Source: Hyphomicrobiales bacterium (lineage in GTDB: Bacteria > Pseudomonadota > Alphaproteobacteria > Rhizobiales > Rhizobiaceae). Taken from it: 64,000 nucleotides of DNA. The stretch spans positions 62,001 through 126,000 of the forward strand of contig UICE01000007.1 of assembly GCA_900471815.1 (NCBI GenBank), given 5' to 3'. Shown piece after piece: positions 7,160 to 14,886 of this stretch. A model generated the notes under the pieces. That model searched no databases. It had not been told where the DNA came from and saw only the letters and a list, made by a program, of their open reading frames with translations. A program made the position numbers and the translations under genes. Numbering within the stretch: position 1 is the stretch's first letter; the number at the start of each line of letters is the position of its first letter.

Positions 7160-7573
7160 ATGGAATTGGCTGGCAAACGCCTTTTGGTGCTCGAAGACGA
7201 ATATTTGATAGGATTGGAACTTGAACGAATCGCAGAAGAGTGCGGCGCCAAATCCGTTCATGTTGTTTCTACGATCGACCAATTGATGAGCTGGATAAAT
7301 AGCGGTCAAATATGCGATCTCGCAATACTTGAAGTAGAAGCCCGTGGTGTGTCCTCCCTTAAAGCCGCCTCATTGCTTCGGACGCGTGACATACCTCTCC
7401 TGTTCACCAGCGCCTATGATGCCGATCTGAGTGGTATTGCCGAATTCGCAGGTACCCCTGTTGTGGGAAAACCCTACGGCAGAAGCCAGATTATACGGGC
7501 AGTCGCTTCGCTCAGTGGCTCTGCAAACGATCAATCGTCGAGCAAAGGCAATTCATCAGGCGAACTTGTTTGA
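7160..7573 (+). CDS. Stand-alone receiver-domain protein lacking the phospho-acceptor Asp
   Basis: A 137-residue single receiver domain with no output domain. The acidic pocket (Glu12-Asp13 in LVLEDEYL), the Thr/Ser switch (LLFTSAY, about 83-84) and the Lys (VVGKPYG, Lys104) are present. The residue at the phosphorylation site is Glu58 (DLAILEVEARG), not Asp. Such receivers cannot be phosphorylated conventionally and may mimic the active state. The start is ATG 7160 with GGAG at 7147-7150. The 3' end overlaps the convergent ecfG by 18 bases. It could modulate the general stress response, by position only. Confidence 0.82.
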   Translation: MELAGKRLLVLEDEYLIGLELERIAEECGAKSVHVVSTIDQLMSWINSGQICDLAILEVEARGVSSLKAASLLRTRDIPLLFTSAYDADLSGIAEFAGTPVVGKPYGRSQIIRAVASLSGSANDQSSSKGNSSGELV

Positions 7574-8107
7574 AGTAACCTGTGTAGCGATCGCGTCCGG
7601 GCCGTAGTCGACCTCCCCCTCAATTTCCAGAAGTTCCTGCAGCCGGGTTCGGGCACGGCTGACGCGGCTTTTGATCGTTCCGACGGCACATCCGCAGATT
7701 TCAGCGGCTTCCTCATAGGAAAACCCAGAGGCTCCAACTAGAATGATTGCTTCGCGTTGATCATCGGGAAGTTTTTCCAAAGCCTTTCGGAAATCCTGCA
7801 GATCCAAGGACCCGTATTGCGCAGGGTGAACCGATAATTGTTCCGTGAAAATCCCGTCTGAATCCTGCACTTCTCGACCGCGTTTGCGCATCTGACTATA
7901 GAACTCATTACGCAGGATTGTGAAAAGCCACGCCTTGATGTTGGTGCCAAGCTCAAACGAATCCTGCTTGGCCCACGCCTTCATAATCGTGTCCTGAACG
8001 AGATCGTCTGCTCTGTCAGGGTTGCCGATCAACGAAACCGCGAAGGCTCGCAATTTAGGCAACGAGGCAATCAGATTTCTTTTGAAGTCCTTCGATTCAT
8101 GTACCAT
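7556..8107 (-). CDS. ecfG: ECF sigma factor EcfG of the general stress response
   Basis: A 183-residue group-4 sigma factor with region 2 at about residues 10-75 (LPKLRAFAVSLIGNPDRADDLVQDTIMKAWAK ... NIKAWLFTILRNEFYSQMRKRGRE). Region 4 is at about 105-165 (LEKLPDDQREAIILVGASGFSYEEAAEICGCAVGTIKSRVSRAR). The sequence type and the upstream NepR gene (12-base gap) identify it as EcfG/RpoE1 (ECF15 group). It directs RNA polymerase to GGAAC-N16/17-CGTT promoters, several of which lie in this window. It is held inactive by NepR until phosphorylated PhyR sequesters NepR. Its 3' end overlaps the receiver gene by 18 bases. Confidence 0.95.
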   Translation of the reverse strand: MVHESKDFKRNLIASLPKLRAFAVSLIGNPDRADDLVQDTIMKAWAKQDSFELGTNIKAWLFTILRNEFYSQMRKRGREVQDSDGIFTEQLSVHPAQYGSLDLQDFRKALEKLPDDQREAIILVGASGFSYEEAAEICGCAVGTIKSRVSRARTRLQELLEIEGEVDYGPDAIATQVTSNKFA

Positions 8108-8119
8108 TCAAGGGCCCGC

Positions 8120-8323
8120 TTACTTCGAGGATCGCGAATGCAGGCGTTCAGCCTCGTCGAGCTTTTCAAGAAGATCGAGAAACCGCGCCGGTATCTCTTC
8201 TTCTTGTACTGACGCATATAGCGCCCTGAGCTTTAAACCAATTTCCGTTTCAGCATTTTTTGCATCGCGGCGAAGAACACGCGCCTTGGCGGGCGCAGGG
8301 GATGTTTTCATTTTTGCGTTCAT
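8120..8323 (-). CDS. nepR: Anti-sigma factor NepR
   Basis: A 67-residue protein whose core IGLKLRALYASVQEEEIPARFLDLLEKLDEAE matches the NepR family: two amphipathic helices that clamp EcfG or, alternatively, the sigma-like domain of PhyR. The N-terminal 25 residues are basic and probably disordered. It is the first gene of the nepR-ecfG operon and is divergent from phyR. Confidence 0.93.
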   Translation of the reverse strand: MNAKMKTSPAPAKARVLRRDAKNAETEIGLKLRALYASVQEEEIPARFLDLLEKLDEAERLHSRSSK

Positions 8324-8378
8324 TGCTAAATCTTTGCTGATATGTCGACGCGATGTCTATAGGCACATTAATGCCGAT

Positions 8379-8403
8379 AATGTCTGAATGCAGAAAAAGT
8401 TCC
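8379..8403 (-). promoter_or_regulatory. Probable EcfG-type promoter for nepR-ecfG
   Basis: On the minus strand GGAAC (8403-8399) is followed after 16 bases by CATT (8382-8379), one mismatch from CGTT. The nepR ATG is at 8323. The site is back to back with the phyR promoter. The two -35 elements and their A/T tracts form a 10-bp inverted repeat at 8394-8403 and 8411-8420. Autoregulation of nepR-ecfG is typical of this system. Confidence 0.5.
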
Positions 8404-8410
8404 GAGCGGG

Positions 8411-8435
8411 GGAACTTTTTTTTTGGATAAGTGTT
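8411..8435 (+). promoter_or_regulatory. EcfG-type promoter for phyR
   Basis: GGAAC (8411-8415), 16 bases beginning with a T tract, then TGTT (8432-8435). The phyR ATG is at 8494. The 10-bp inverted repeat shared with the nepR promoter could be mistaken for a terminator, but no gene reads into it from either side. Confidence 0.55.
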
Positions 8436-8493
8436 GTAGGACGGAACTCTCTTTCTATTCTGATCAATATCGCCTGAACAGGAACGCTCACGA

Positions 8494-9288
8494 ATGTCAT
8501 TATCCACCCGGATAGCCCCCCACCTGCCTTATCTCCGCCGCTTCGCCCGTGCCATCACTGGCTCGCAGTCTTCAGGCGATGCTTACGTAGCAGCGACGCT
8601 CGAAATTTTGATAACCGACGTTTCCCTGTTCCCCGACGCGGGATCGGATCGGGTTGGTCTGTACAAATTGCTGGTCAAGCACTTCAACTCGGTCAATGTC
8701 CGGCCTTTGGAGATGCAGTCGGAATATGGCTGGGAAAAACACGCCGCTGCAAATCTGACCTCGATTGCCCCGAAGGCGCGTCAGGCATTTTTGCTTATAA
8801 GCCTTGAAGGGTTCAGCCAATCCGAAACGATGGAAATTCTCGACGTTTCCGATGATGAACTCTACGCACTTCTTGATGAGGCGTCCGTCGGCATTTCCAG
8901 GCAGATCGCAACAGATATTCTTATCATCGAAGATGAACCTTTGATCGCTATGGATATTGAGCACATGGTGGAAAGCCTGGGCCATAAGGTCGTAGGCATT
9001 GCCCGCACCAAAGATGAAGCGTTGAAGCTATATGCCGAGACGCAACCGAGCATGATATTGGCGGATATTCAGTTGGCAGATGGCAGCTCGGGCATTGATG
9101 CTGTCAACGACATCCTCAGTCAGGACGCTGTTCCCGTAATCTTCATCACTGCGTTTCCAGAACGCCTGCTCACGGGCGAGCGTCCCGAACCAACCTTTCT
9201 TGTTACCAAGCCATTTAATCCGGACATGGTAAAGGCGCTTATCACTCAAGCTTTGTTCTTCAAAGAAAGCAGTAAGGCAAAAGCATAA
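8494..9288 (+). CDS. phyR: General stress response regulator PhyR
   Basis: A 264-residue anti-anti-sigma regulator. Residues about 1-135 form a sigma-factor-like domain resembling ECF regions 2 and 4 (LPYLRRFARAITGS ... FSQSETMEILDVSDDELYALLDEA). Residues about 142-260 form a receiver (DILIIEDEPLIAMD; phospho-acceptor Asp191 in MILADIQLADG; VTKPFNP with Lys239). On phosphorylation the sigma-like domain binds NepR and frees EcfG. It is divergent from nepR-ecfG, as in other Hyphomicrobiales. AGGAA precedes the ATG. Confidence 0.95.
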   Translation: MSLSTRIAPHLPYLRRFARAITGSQSSGDAYVAATLEILITDVSLFPDAGSDRVGLYKLLVKHFNSVNVRPLEMQSEYGWEKHAAANLTSIAPKARQAFLLISLEGFSQSETMEILDVSDDELYALLDEASVGISRQIATDILIIEDEPLIAMDIEHMVESLGHKVVGIARTKDEALKLYAETQPSMILADIQLADGSSGIDAVNDILSQDAVPVIFITAFPERLLTGERPEPTFLVTKPFNPDMVKALITQALFFKESSKAKA

Positions 9289-9317
9289 GAAAGCAAACAA
9301 TCTCCCTGAATATTGCG

Positions 9318-9342
9318 GGAACCAAACGAACTCTGTTTCGTT
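9318..9342 (+). promoter_or_regulatory. EcfG-type promoter for the DUF1328 gene
   Basis: GGAAC (9318-9322), 16 bases, CGTT (9339-9342): a full match, 28 bases before the ATG at 9371. Confidence 0.7.
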
Positions 9343-9370
9343 TCTGATTCAACAATAAAGGGAGATGACA

Positions 9371-9535
9371 ATGCTTTATTATGCAGTAATTTTTCTGATC
9401 ATCGCGCTTGTCGCGGGTGCTTTGGGTTTCGGCGGAATTGCAGGCGCTTCTGCAGGTATTGCGCAGATTATATTCTATGTGTTCTTGGCTCTGCTTGTTG
9501 TGTCGCTGATAGCAAGTATCATACGACGGGCCTGA
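9371..9535 (+). CDS. DUF1328 (YtjA-like) small membrane protein, 54 aa
   Basis: A 54-residue protein with two hydrophobic helices: [20 protein letters not shown], then [20 protein letters not shown], ending [14 protein letters not shown]. It matches the DUF1328 family ([24 protein letters not shown]). Homologues are stress-induced inner-membrane peptides of unknown activity. AAAGGGAGATGACA precedes the ATG. It has its own consensus EcfG-type promoter and terminator, so it forms a monocistronic stress transcript. Confidence 0.88.
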   Translation: MLYYAVIFLIIALVAGALGFGGIAGASAGIAQIIFYVFLALLVVSLIASIIRRA

Positions 9536-9542
9536 ACCGAGT

Positions 9543-9572
9543 AAAGCCGCCAGTAAAACTGGCGGCTTTTTG
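9543..9572 (+). terminator. Rho-independent terminator after the DUF1328 gene
   Basis: AAAGCCGCCAG (9543-9553) pairs with CTGGCGGCTTT (9559-9569), with a 5-base loop and a short T run. It ends the stress-island transcript. Confidence 0.8.
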
Positions 9573-9667
9573 GTAGCCACCTACACTTAAATTCAACTTG
9601 ATCGCGAGGCGGGATTGCACCTGTCCATCTATCGTAGTAGTCCACCCCAATAAGCAAGCGGTGGGGT

Positions 9668-11161
9668 TTGGGAGTGACTTGGCGGAAATTCAACTTGGCC
9701 TCACTTGACGGGCCGGAAATAAATTGGGCGTGGTTTGCGCGCCGCGCGCCTCGCACAATCGCAGTTTACATTATCCTTCTTCTGGCCGTGCGCCTGTTAC
9801 TATCCCGCTTCATGGAAATTGATGAAGCCCAGTTTGTCGGCGCTGTCGATTTTTCATGGATATATGGCAATTCACACCCTCCGCTGTACAATTGGCTGGT
9901 TCGGCTGGCGCTTGAGCTGACAGGTTGGAATTGGGTGCTGTCGCTTGCGCTTGTGCGCCTATCATTGCTCGGTCTTTATCATTGGCTGGTATTTGATTCA
10001 GCAAGACGTCTGGCGGGGGACCGGGCGGGCGTATTGGCACTTATAGCTTCGGCGTTTCTGCCGCAAATCGTATGGATGTCGATACAAACGACGGCGCACA
10101 CCGTTCTTGTTCTCGTTGCCGCGATTGGAATAATTCATTCTCTGGCGCTACTGAGATCCGGTGCAGGCAATGTTGCCTATATGTGGTTCGGGCTTTGGGC
10201 TGCCATAGGTGCACTGGCCAAGTATAATTTCTTTATATTTCTGATCAGCTTCCTGGTCGCCGCGGTCCTGACATCATCTATCCGCCGCCAGCTTTTTAAC
10301 CGGCGAATCTGGATATCAATCCTGATCTTCGTGGCGGCGTTCGCTCCGGTTGCTATCGCCTCACTATATGCCCCGCTCACTGCAACGGCAGGGCGTATGG
10401 TAAAGTTGAATCAACCCGTAGATTATCTCAATGTGATCGACCTGCCACATATAGGTCTGGATGGGTTTCTTAGCCTTATTGTTTCCGCTGCGCTTTGGTC
10501 CGGATGTGCTTTTGCCGTATATGTCATCGGCAGAACCCGGGATCACCCGCGGCCGGCAGCCGACGGCGATGAAGACGTGCGGAAACTGCTCTTGCGCACG
10601 ATATTGATTGGTCTGGGCGCTTTCGCATTGCTGGTATTGCTGGCCGATTATCACTCGGTAGCCCAGCGTTACATGGCACCCATTCTGGCGCCAACGGCGA
10701 TCTTGCTTGCTTTGCGTTTCCCGCAAGTTCTTGGAGCACGCAACCTCTTGATTCTGGCGGCCTGCATGTTCGTGCTCGCCCCGCTAGGCTTTGTCGGCGT
10801 AGCGCTTTTCGGGACGCCGCGATTCACATTTCCTTTTGATGCGATCAGCAGCGCCATTCGCGGTCAAAATCCGGCTCCGGCGACAGTCATCTCAAATCGT
10901 CAGGATGATGCAGCCAATATCTCTGTTCTCCTGCATTGGCCGCCCGAGCGGGGTACAGCCAGCGATGTCGTGCTTGTCTGGCAGGGTAATGATGCCCCGG
11001 CCGAAAATCTTCTCGCTCAATTACCCGCCAATGTTTTACCCGCGAGCCCGGTTACCCGTGTTACCGCACCAGTCAGAAACTTCAGCGGAGAGTTGCGAAC
11101 TTTCAGCTTTCAGCGCTTTTCATCTCCGTCACCTGTACCGGATCAGAATAACGGCGGATAA
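9668..11161 (+). CDS. Polyprenyl-phosphate-sugar glycosyltransferase, GT39/ArnT-like
   Basis: An integral membrane glycosyltransferase of about 497 residues with 10 or more hydrophobic helices. The conserved acidic DEAQF motif lies in the first periplasmic loop and is followed by the NSHPPLYNW motif, typical of the PMT_2/GT39 superfamily (ArnT, RgtA-D). It should transfer a sugar from a polyprenyl-phosphate carrier to an envelope acceptor such as lipid A or core on the periplasmic side. The start is uncertain: TTG 9668 or GTG 9674, both after G-rich sequence. The convergent GT2 gene overlaps its 3' end by 59 bases and probably makes the lipid-linked donor. Confidence 0.82.
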   Translation: MGVTWRKFNLASLDGPEINWAWFARRAPRTIAVYIILLLAVRLLLSRFMEIDEAQFVGAVDFSWIYGNSHPPLYNWLVRLALELTGWNWVLSLALVRLSLLGLYHWLVFDSARRLAGDRAGVLALIASAFLPQIVWMSIQTTAHTVLVLVAAIGIIHSLALLRSGAGNVAYMWFGLWAAIGALAKYNFFIFLISFLVAAVLTSSIRRQLFNRRIWISILIFVAAFAPVAIASLYAPLTATAGRMVKLNQPVDYLNVIDLPHIGLDGFLSLIVSAALWSGCAFAVYVIGRTRDHPRPAADGDEDVRKLLLRTILIGLGAFALLVLLADYHSVAQRYMAPILAPTAILLALRFPQVLGARNLLILAACMFVLAPLGFVGVALFGTPRFTFPFDAISSAIRGQNPAPATVISNRQDDAANISVLLHWPPERGTASDVVLVWQGNDAPAENLLAQLPANVLPASPVTRVTAPVRNFSGELRTFSFQRFSSPSPVPDQNNGG

Positions 11162-11822
11162 GCCAGAACACGCCAACCGTATCGAGAAAAGCAACAGCGG
11201 CCCGATCAAAGAAACCATATTTCGAAACGCCAGCCAGCCTTGGCCGATCTTCTATATCGACCTCGACAACAGGCATCCCGGCGCGTCGTGACAGCGCCGG
11301 GATAAATCGATGCATATTATCAAAATAAGGAAAATGCCGCGCAGCGGCAGCCGGCAGGATTTTGAAACCGCATCCCGCATCCCGGCAATCATCCTTCAGA
11401 AGACGCTTGCGAACGAAATTGGCAAAGCGAGAAGTGAGAAGTTTGATCAAACCATCGTTCCGACGCTTGCGCACACCTGCAAAAAGCACAGGGGGTGATG
11501 CTTCTATACGGCTCCACAGTTTCTTTATATCGGCAGGATCGTTCTGGCCGTCACCATCCAGCGTGGCAATCCACCGACCATTCGCGGCTTGAAAACCGCT
11601 GAGCAACGCGCGCGATTTGCCAGCACGCTTTTCGTGCCGCAGCACGCGAACCTTGCCGTCCGCGCGCAAGGCTTCGCTCGCTGATTCATCCGTCGAACCG
11701 TCGTCAACGATAATGATTTCATGGGCCGGACCATCGGCCATGACGGCGCTGATCTCTTTGACAAGCAAACCAATATTGCCAGCCTCATTATATACAGGAA
11801 CAATGATTGTGAGTTCGATCAT
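11103..11822 (-). CDS. GT2 polyprenyl-phosphate glycosyltransferase (DPM1/RgtE-like)
   Basis: A 239-residue GT-A enzyme with the nucleotide-sugar motifs IIIVDDGSTDES and TLDGDGQNDP and the ending KYGFFDRAAVAFLDTVGVFWLIRR. It has no long C-terminal membrane domain. It resembles dolichyl-phosphate-mannose synthase-type GT2 enzymes that load a sugar on undecaprenyl- or dodecaprenyl-phosphate. Paired with the neighbouring GT39 enzyme, this suggests a two-step decoration of an envelope lipid, comparable to RgtE and RgtD of rhizobia. The sugar cannot be read from sequence. Confidence 0.85.
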   Translation of the reverse strand: MIELTIIVPVYNEAGNIGLLVKEISAVMADGPAHEIIIVDDGSTDESASEALRADGKVRVLRHEKRAGKSRALLSGFQAANGRWIATLDGDGQNDPADIKKLWSRIEASPPVLFAGVRKRRNDGLIKLLTSRFANFVRKRLLKDDCRDAGCGFKILPAAAARHFPYFDNMHRFIPALSRRAGMPVVEVDIEDRPRLAGVSKYGFFDRAAVAFLDTVGVFWLIRRYSDPVQVTEMKSAES

Positions 11823-12111
11823 ATCGGGAAACCATTAAACAATACCGGCAGAGTACTGGCGGCAGAACCAGTTCACACTCGATACGATAATTTGCTATGT
11901 ATAGATACGTCGAAACGATTTCCATCCCTTCTAATTGGACAAAATCAGGCCTTTCGCCGCGCAACTATGTGGCTCGTTATTTAACGCCGCAATTCCGCCA
12001 TCCCGATTGCTAGTAGATAAAGGGCTATCGATACGAACCTATCATGGTTAATGCTTCATTAGGCGGAGCTTTCTAGAGTGGTTCAAACAACATCTTGATT
12101 CCGGACAGGTA
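11823..12111. other. 289-base gap upstream of envC
   Basis: This is the divergent region between the GT2 gene and envC. No tRNA or credible ORF was seen. TTAA (12048-12051), 7 bases, then TTAG (12059-12062) is one base off the CtrA full site TTAA-N7-TTAA, about 50 bases before envC. No other element was recognised. Confidence 0.4.
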
Positions 12112-13470
12112 ATGAAAGTTGAGCTAACCAGAGCGTTTATCGGTTCGGGGAAAAACATTTCCGGAGCGGTTATTCTTGCCTGCGCCATGGCTTTCAGTCC
12201 AACTACCCGTGCCCAGACGGCGATCACTCCAGCCGAGCAATCTTCAATCGAGGCAAAACGTGCGGAAACCGCAAAAGAGCTTCAGGATCTGACCAGTCAA
12301 ATATCGCTCTCGGCCGACAAGGTCGCTTCGCTCGATAAAGAAATATCGGGTTTGAAAAAAGACCAGACGACAATTACGGCCGCTCTTATTCAGGCAGCGA
12401 AAACGGAAAAAAAACTTAGCGAAGATATAAGTGGCTTTACGGACCGGCTCACCGGTCTGCGTGAGCGCGAGGACGGCGTAAGGCTGGTCTTGCGGCAGCG
12501 CCGGGGCGCCTTGGCCGAAGTTCTCGCCGCCTTGCAAAGAATGGGCCTAAGCCCGCCTCCAGCCCTGCTGGTACGCCCTGATGATGCTCTGGCATCTGTG
12601 CGCAGTGCTGTGCTTTTGGGCGCGGTTGTACCTGAAATGCGCCAACAGACGGAAGTCTTGATCGCTGATCTGAAAGAATTGACCAGGATCAAGACGTCGA
12701 TCTCAGAAGAGCAGGCCCGGTTGACCGCGGCGCTGTCCAGTCAGGCAGAGGAAAAGAAACGGCTCGACCTGCTGCTGGCTGAAAAGCAAAAGCTGCAAAC
12801 AACCTCTGAGGCAACTCTTGCCGCTGAAAAACAGCGGGCAGAGAATTTGGCCAAGCGCGCCACTTCGCTGCAAGGTCTTATCGCCTCTATGGAAAAAGAT
12901 ATGGCGGAGGTGCAAAAAGCCGCCACCGAGGCCAGCAGCGAAGAGCAGCAGAGGCTGGAAGCCAGCCGCAAACGGGCCGAAGAATTTGCAGCAAATCAGA
13001 ACCGCCTGGTTGCGCAGGAAAATTTTGCTTCCTTGCGAGGCCGGCTTGCCATGCCGGCGGCGGGCAAACTCGTTAAGCACTTTGGCGATAATGACGGTCT
13101 TGGCGGCGCTCTTCAGGGAGACACGCTGGAAACCAGCCCCGGAGCGACAATAACAGCTCCGGCGGATGCCGTTGTCCTTTATGCGGGCGCATTCCGATCT
13201 TATGGTCAACTCTTGATACTTGACGCCGGCAATGGCTATCATGTCGTTTTGGCGGGAATGTCCAGAATCAATGTCTCGCAGAACCAGTTTGTTCTGGCAG
13301 GAGAGCCGGTCGGTGTAATGAACGAACAACTTATTGCGAGCAGTGCACCTGTACCGATGGGAAATGGAGCTCCAATGCTTTACATTGAGTTCCGGAAAGA
13401 TACAAAACCTGTTAATCCCGCTCCATGGTGGGCGGATCGACTTGCTGGAAGGACCGCAAATGATACGTAG
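12112..13470 (+). CDS. envC: EnvC-like murein hydrolase activator with degenerate LytM domain
   Basis: A 452-residue exported protein. It has an N-terminal signal region (about residues 12-35, ISGAVILACAMAFSPTTRAQ). Long coiled coils follow at about 40-125 and 185-300 (Lys/Glu/Ala/Gln rich). A C-terminal M23/LytM fold occupies about 315-440 (FASLRGRLAMPAAGKLVKHFGD ... LDAGNGYHVVLAGMSRINVSQNQFVLAGEPVG). The zinc-binding His and Asp residues of active M23 peptidases (HxGxD, HxH) are absent, as in EnvC, which activates periplasmic amidases at the division site. It overlaps ctpA by 11 bases. The AGG ribosome site is unusually close to the ATG. Confidence 0.87.
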   Translation: MKVELTRAFIGSGKNISGAVILACAMAFSPTTRAQTAITPAEQSSIEAKRAETAKELQDLTSQISLSADKVASLDKEISGLKKDQTTITAALIQAAKTEKKLSEDISGFTDRLTGLREREDGVRLVLRQRRGALAEVLAALQRMGLSPPPALLVRPDDALASVRSAVLLGAVVPEMRQQTEVLIADLKELTRIKTSISEEQARLTAALSSQAEEKKRLDLLLAEKQKLQTTSEATLAAEKQRAENLAKRATSLQGLIASMEKDMAEVQKAATEASSEEQQRLEASRKRAEEFAANQNRLVAQENFASLRGRLAMPAAGKLVKHFGDNDGLGGALQGDTLETSPGATITAPADAVVLYAGAFRSYGQLLILDAGNGYHVVLAGMSRINVSQNQFVLAGEPVGVMNEQLIASSAPVPMGNGAPMLYIEFRKDTKPVNPAPWWADRLAGRTANDT

Positions 13471-14785
13471 ACTATCGCTTCTCATGGCTGGAGCACTGAT
13501 GGGCGCTACGGCAATGGTTGTTGTGCAGGGTGCCCTGCCCACTACCGCTGCAGAGGCTGCGGGCAACGACACCTATAAACAGCTATCAATTTTTGGTGAT
13601 ATATTCGAGCGTGTCCGCGCCCAGTACGTCACGCCGCCGGATGACAAGAAGCTGGTCGAGAATGCCATTAACGGCATGCTGACCTCGCTTGATCCGCACT
13701 CATCCTACATGAATGCTGAACAGGCGCAGGATATGCGTGTTCAGACCAAGGGTGAATTTGGCGGTCTTGGCATCGAAGTCACCATGGAAAACGAACTGGT
13801 CAAGGTCATCGCACCGATTGATGACACGCCAGCCGCAAAAGCAGGCGTTCTTGCCGGCGATTACATTTCAAAGATCGATGGCGTTGAAGTTCGTGGACTG
13901 ACGCTCACCGACGCTGTCGACAAGATGCGCGGTGAGATTAAAACCCCGATTGAACTTACGCTTATCCGTCAGGGTGCCGACAAGCCGATCGTGCTGACGA
14001 TCATTCGCGACGTGGTTAAGGTCCAGGCTGTCAAATCTCGCGTTGAGAATGATGTTGGCTATGTTCGGGTGATTTCATTCACCGAGCAGACATTTGACGA
14101 TCTGCAAAAGGCCATCAAAGATATCCAGAGCAAGATCCCCAAGGACAAGCTCAAAGGCTTTGTTCTTGATCTTCGCCTGAATCCAGGCGGTCTTCTCGAT
14201 CAGGCGGTCGCCGTTTCGGATGCTTTCCTCGATAAGGGTGAGGTTGTCTCGACTCGTGGCCGTGATCCCCAGGACATCACCCGGTTTGATGCCCGCGCAG
14301 GGGATTTGACTGATGGCAAGCCGCTGATCGTGCTTATCAATGGCGGCTCCGCCAGTGCATCCGAGATCGTTGCCGGTGCCTTGCAAGATCATCGCCGTGG
14401 TACGATTCTTGGCACGCGCTCGTTCGGCAAGGGCTCGGTCCAGACGATTATCCCGCTTGGCGAGAATGGCGCGCTGCGCCTTACAACAGCGCTCTATTAC
14501 ACGCCTGCCGGCAAGTCCATTCAGGGCAAGGGCATCATACCGGACATTACCGTTGAGCAGCCATTGCCGGAAGAGCTGAAAGGCAAGGTTGAGCCAATGA
14601 GCGAATCAAGCCTGAAGGGCCATATCAAGGGCGCTCAGGAAGATGCCGAAGGTTCCGGTTCCATTCCCTATGTTCCACCGGAAGCAAAGGACGACCTGCA
14701 GCTCATACAGGCAATGAAGTTGTTACGCGGCGAACAGGCCAATGCAGCATTTCCTGCTGACCCCAAAAAGGGTGTTCCCAACTAA
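13460..14785 (+). CDS. ctpA: S41 family C-terminal processing peptidase CtpA
   Basis: A 441-residue periplasmic serine protease. It has a signal peptide (MIRRLSLLMAGALMGATAMV ...), a PDZ domain at about residues 85-170 (GGLGIEVTMENELVKVIAPIDDTPAAKAGVLAGDYISKIDG) and an S41 catalytic domain. The Ser is in NGGSASASEIVAGAL and the Lys in TRSFGKGSVQTI. CtpA enzymes trim exported proteins and regulate peptidoglycan enzymes. I chose ATG 13460 because GGAAGGA precedes it and the signal peptide begins there; the upstream in-frame part lies inside envC. Translation is probably coupled to envC, a combination common in alphaproteobacteria. Confidence 0.95.
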   Translation: MIRRLSLLMAGALMGATAMVVVQGALPTTAAEAAGNDTYKQLSIFGDIFERVRAQYVTPPDDKKLVENAINGMLTSLDPHSSYMNAEQAQDMRVQTKGEFGGLGIEVTMENELVKVIAPIDDTPAAKAGVLAGDYISKIDGVEVRGLTLTDAVDKMRGEIKTPIELTLIRQGADKPIVLTIIRDVVKVQAVKSRVENDVGYVRVISFTEQTFDDLQKAIKDIQSKIPKDKLKGFVLDLRLNPGGLLDQAVAVSDAFLDKGEVVSTRGRDPQDITRFDARAGDLTDGKPLIVLINGGSASASEIVAGALQDHRRGTILGTRSFGKGSVQTIIPLGENGALRLTTALYYTPAGKSIQGKGIIPDITVEQPLPEELKGKVEPMSESSLKGHIKGAQEDAEGSGSIPYVPPEAKDDLQLIQAMKLLRGEQANAAFPADPKKGVPN

Positions 14786-14792
14786 TATGATA

Positions 14793-14829
14793 AAAGCGAC
14801 CGGGCTTCCTTGATTAGCCCGGCCGCTTT
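14793..14829 (+). terminator. Terminator-like hairpin after ctpA
   Basis: AAAGCGACCGGGCT (14793-14806) pairs with AGCCCGGCCGCTTT (14816-14829), 14 bp with one mismatch. The T run after it is short and interrupted, so termination may be partial and the deacetylase gene may still be cotranscribed. Confidence 0.55.
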
Positions 14830-14886
14830 CCTCCCTTATCGCAGCATTTGCTGCCAGCACTTCCTCCCTTTTTCCGGCCAATAAGC

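Noticed and set aside
8394-8420. Inverted repeat between nepR and phyR as a terminator
   Set aside because: Both neighbours read away from it; it is explained by two opposed -35 elements with A/T tracts.
13334-13459. Longer ctpA starting at a TTG within envC
   Set aside because: The signal peptide and the GGAAGGA site both point to ATG 13460.
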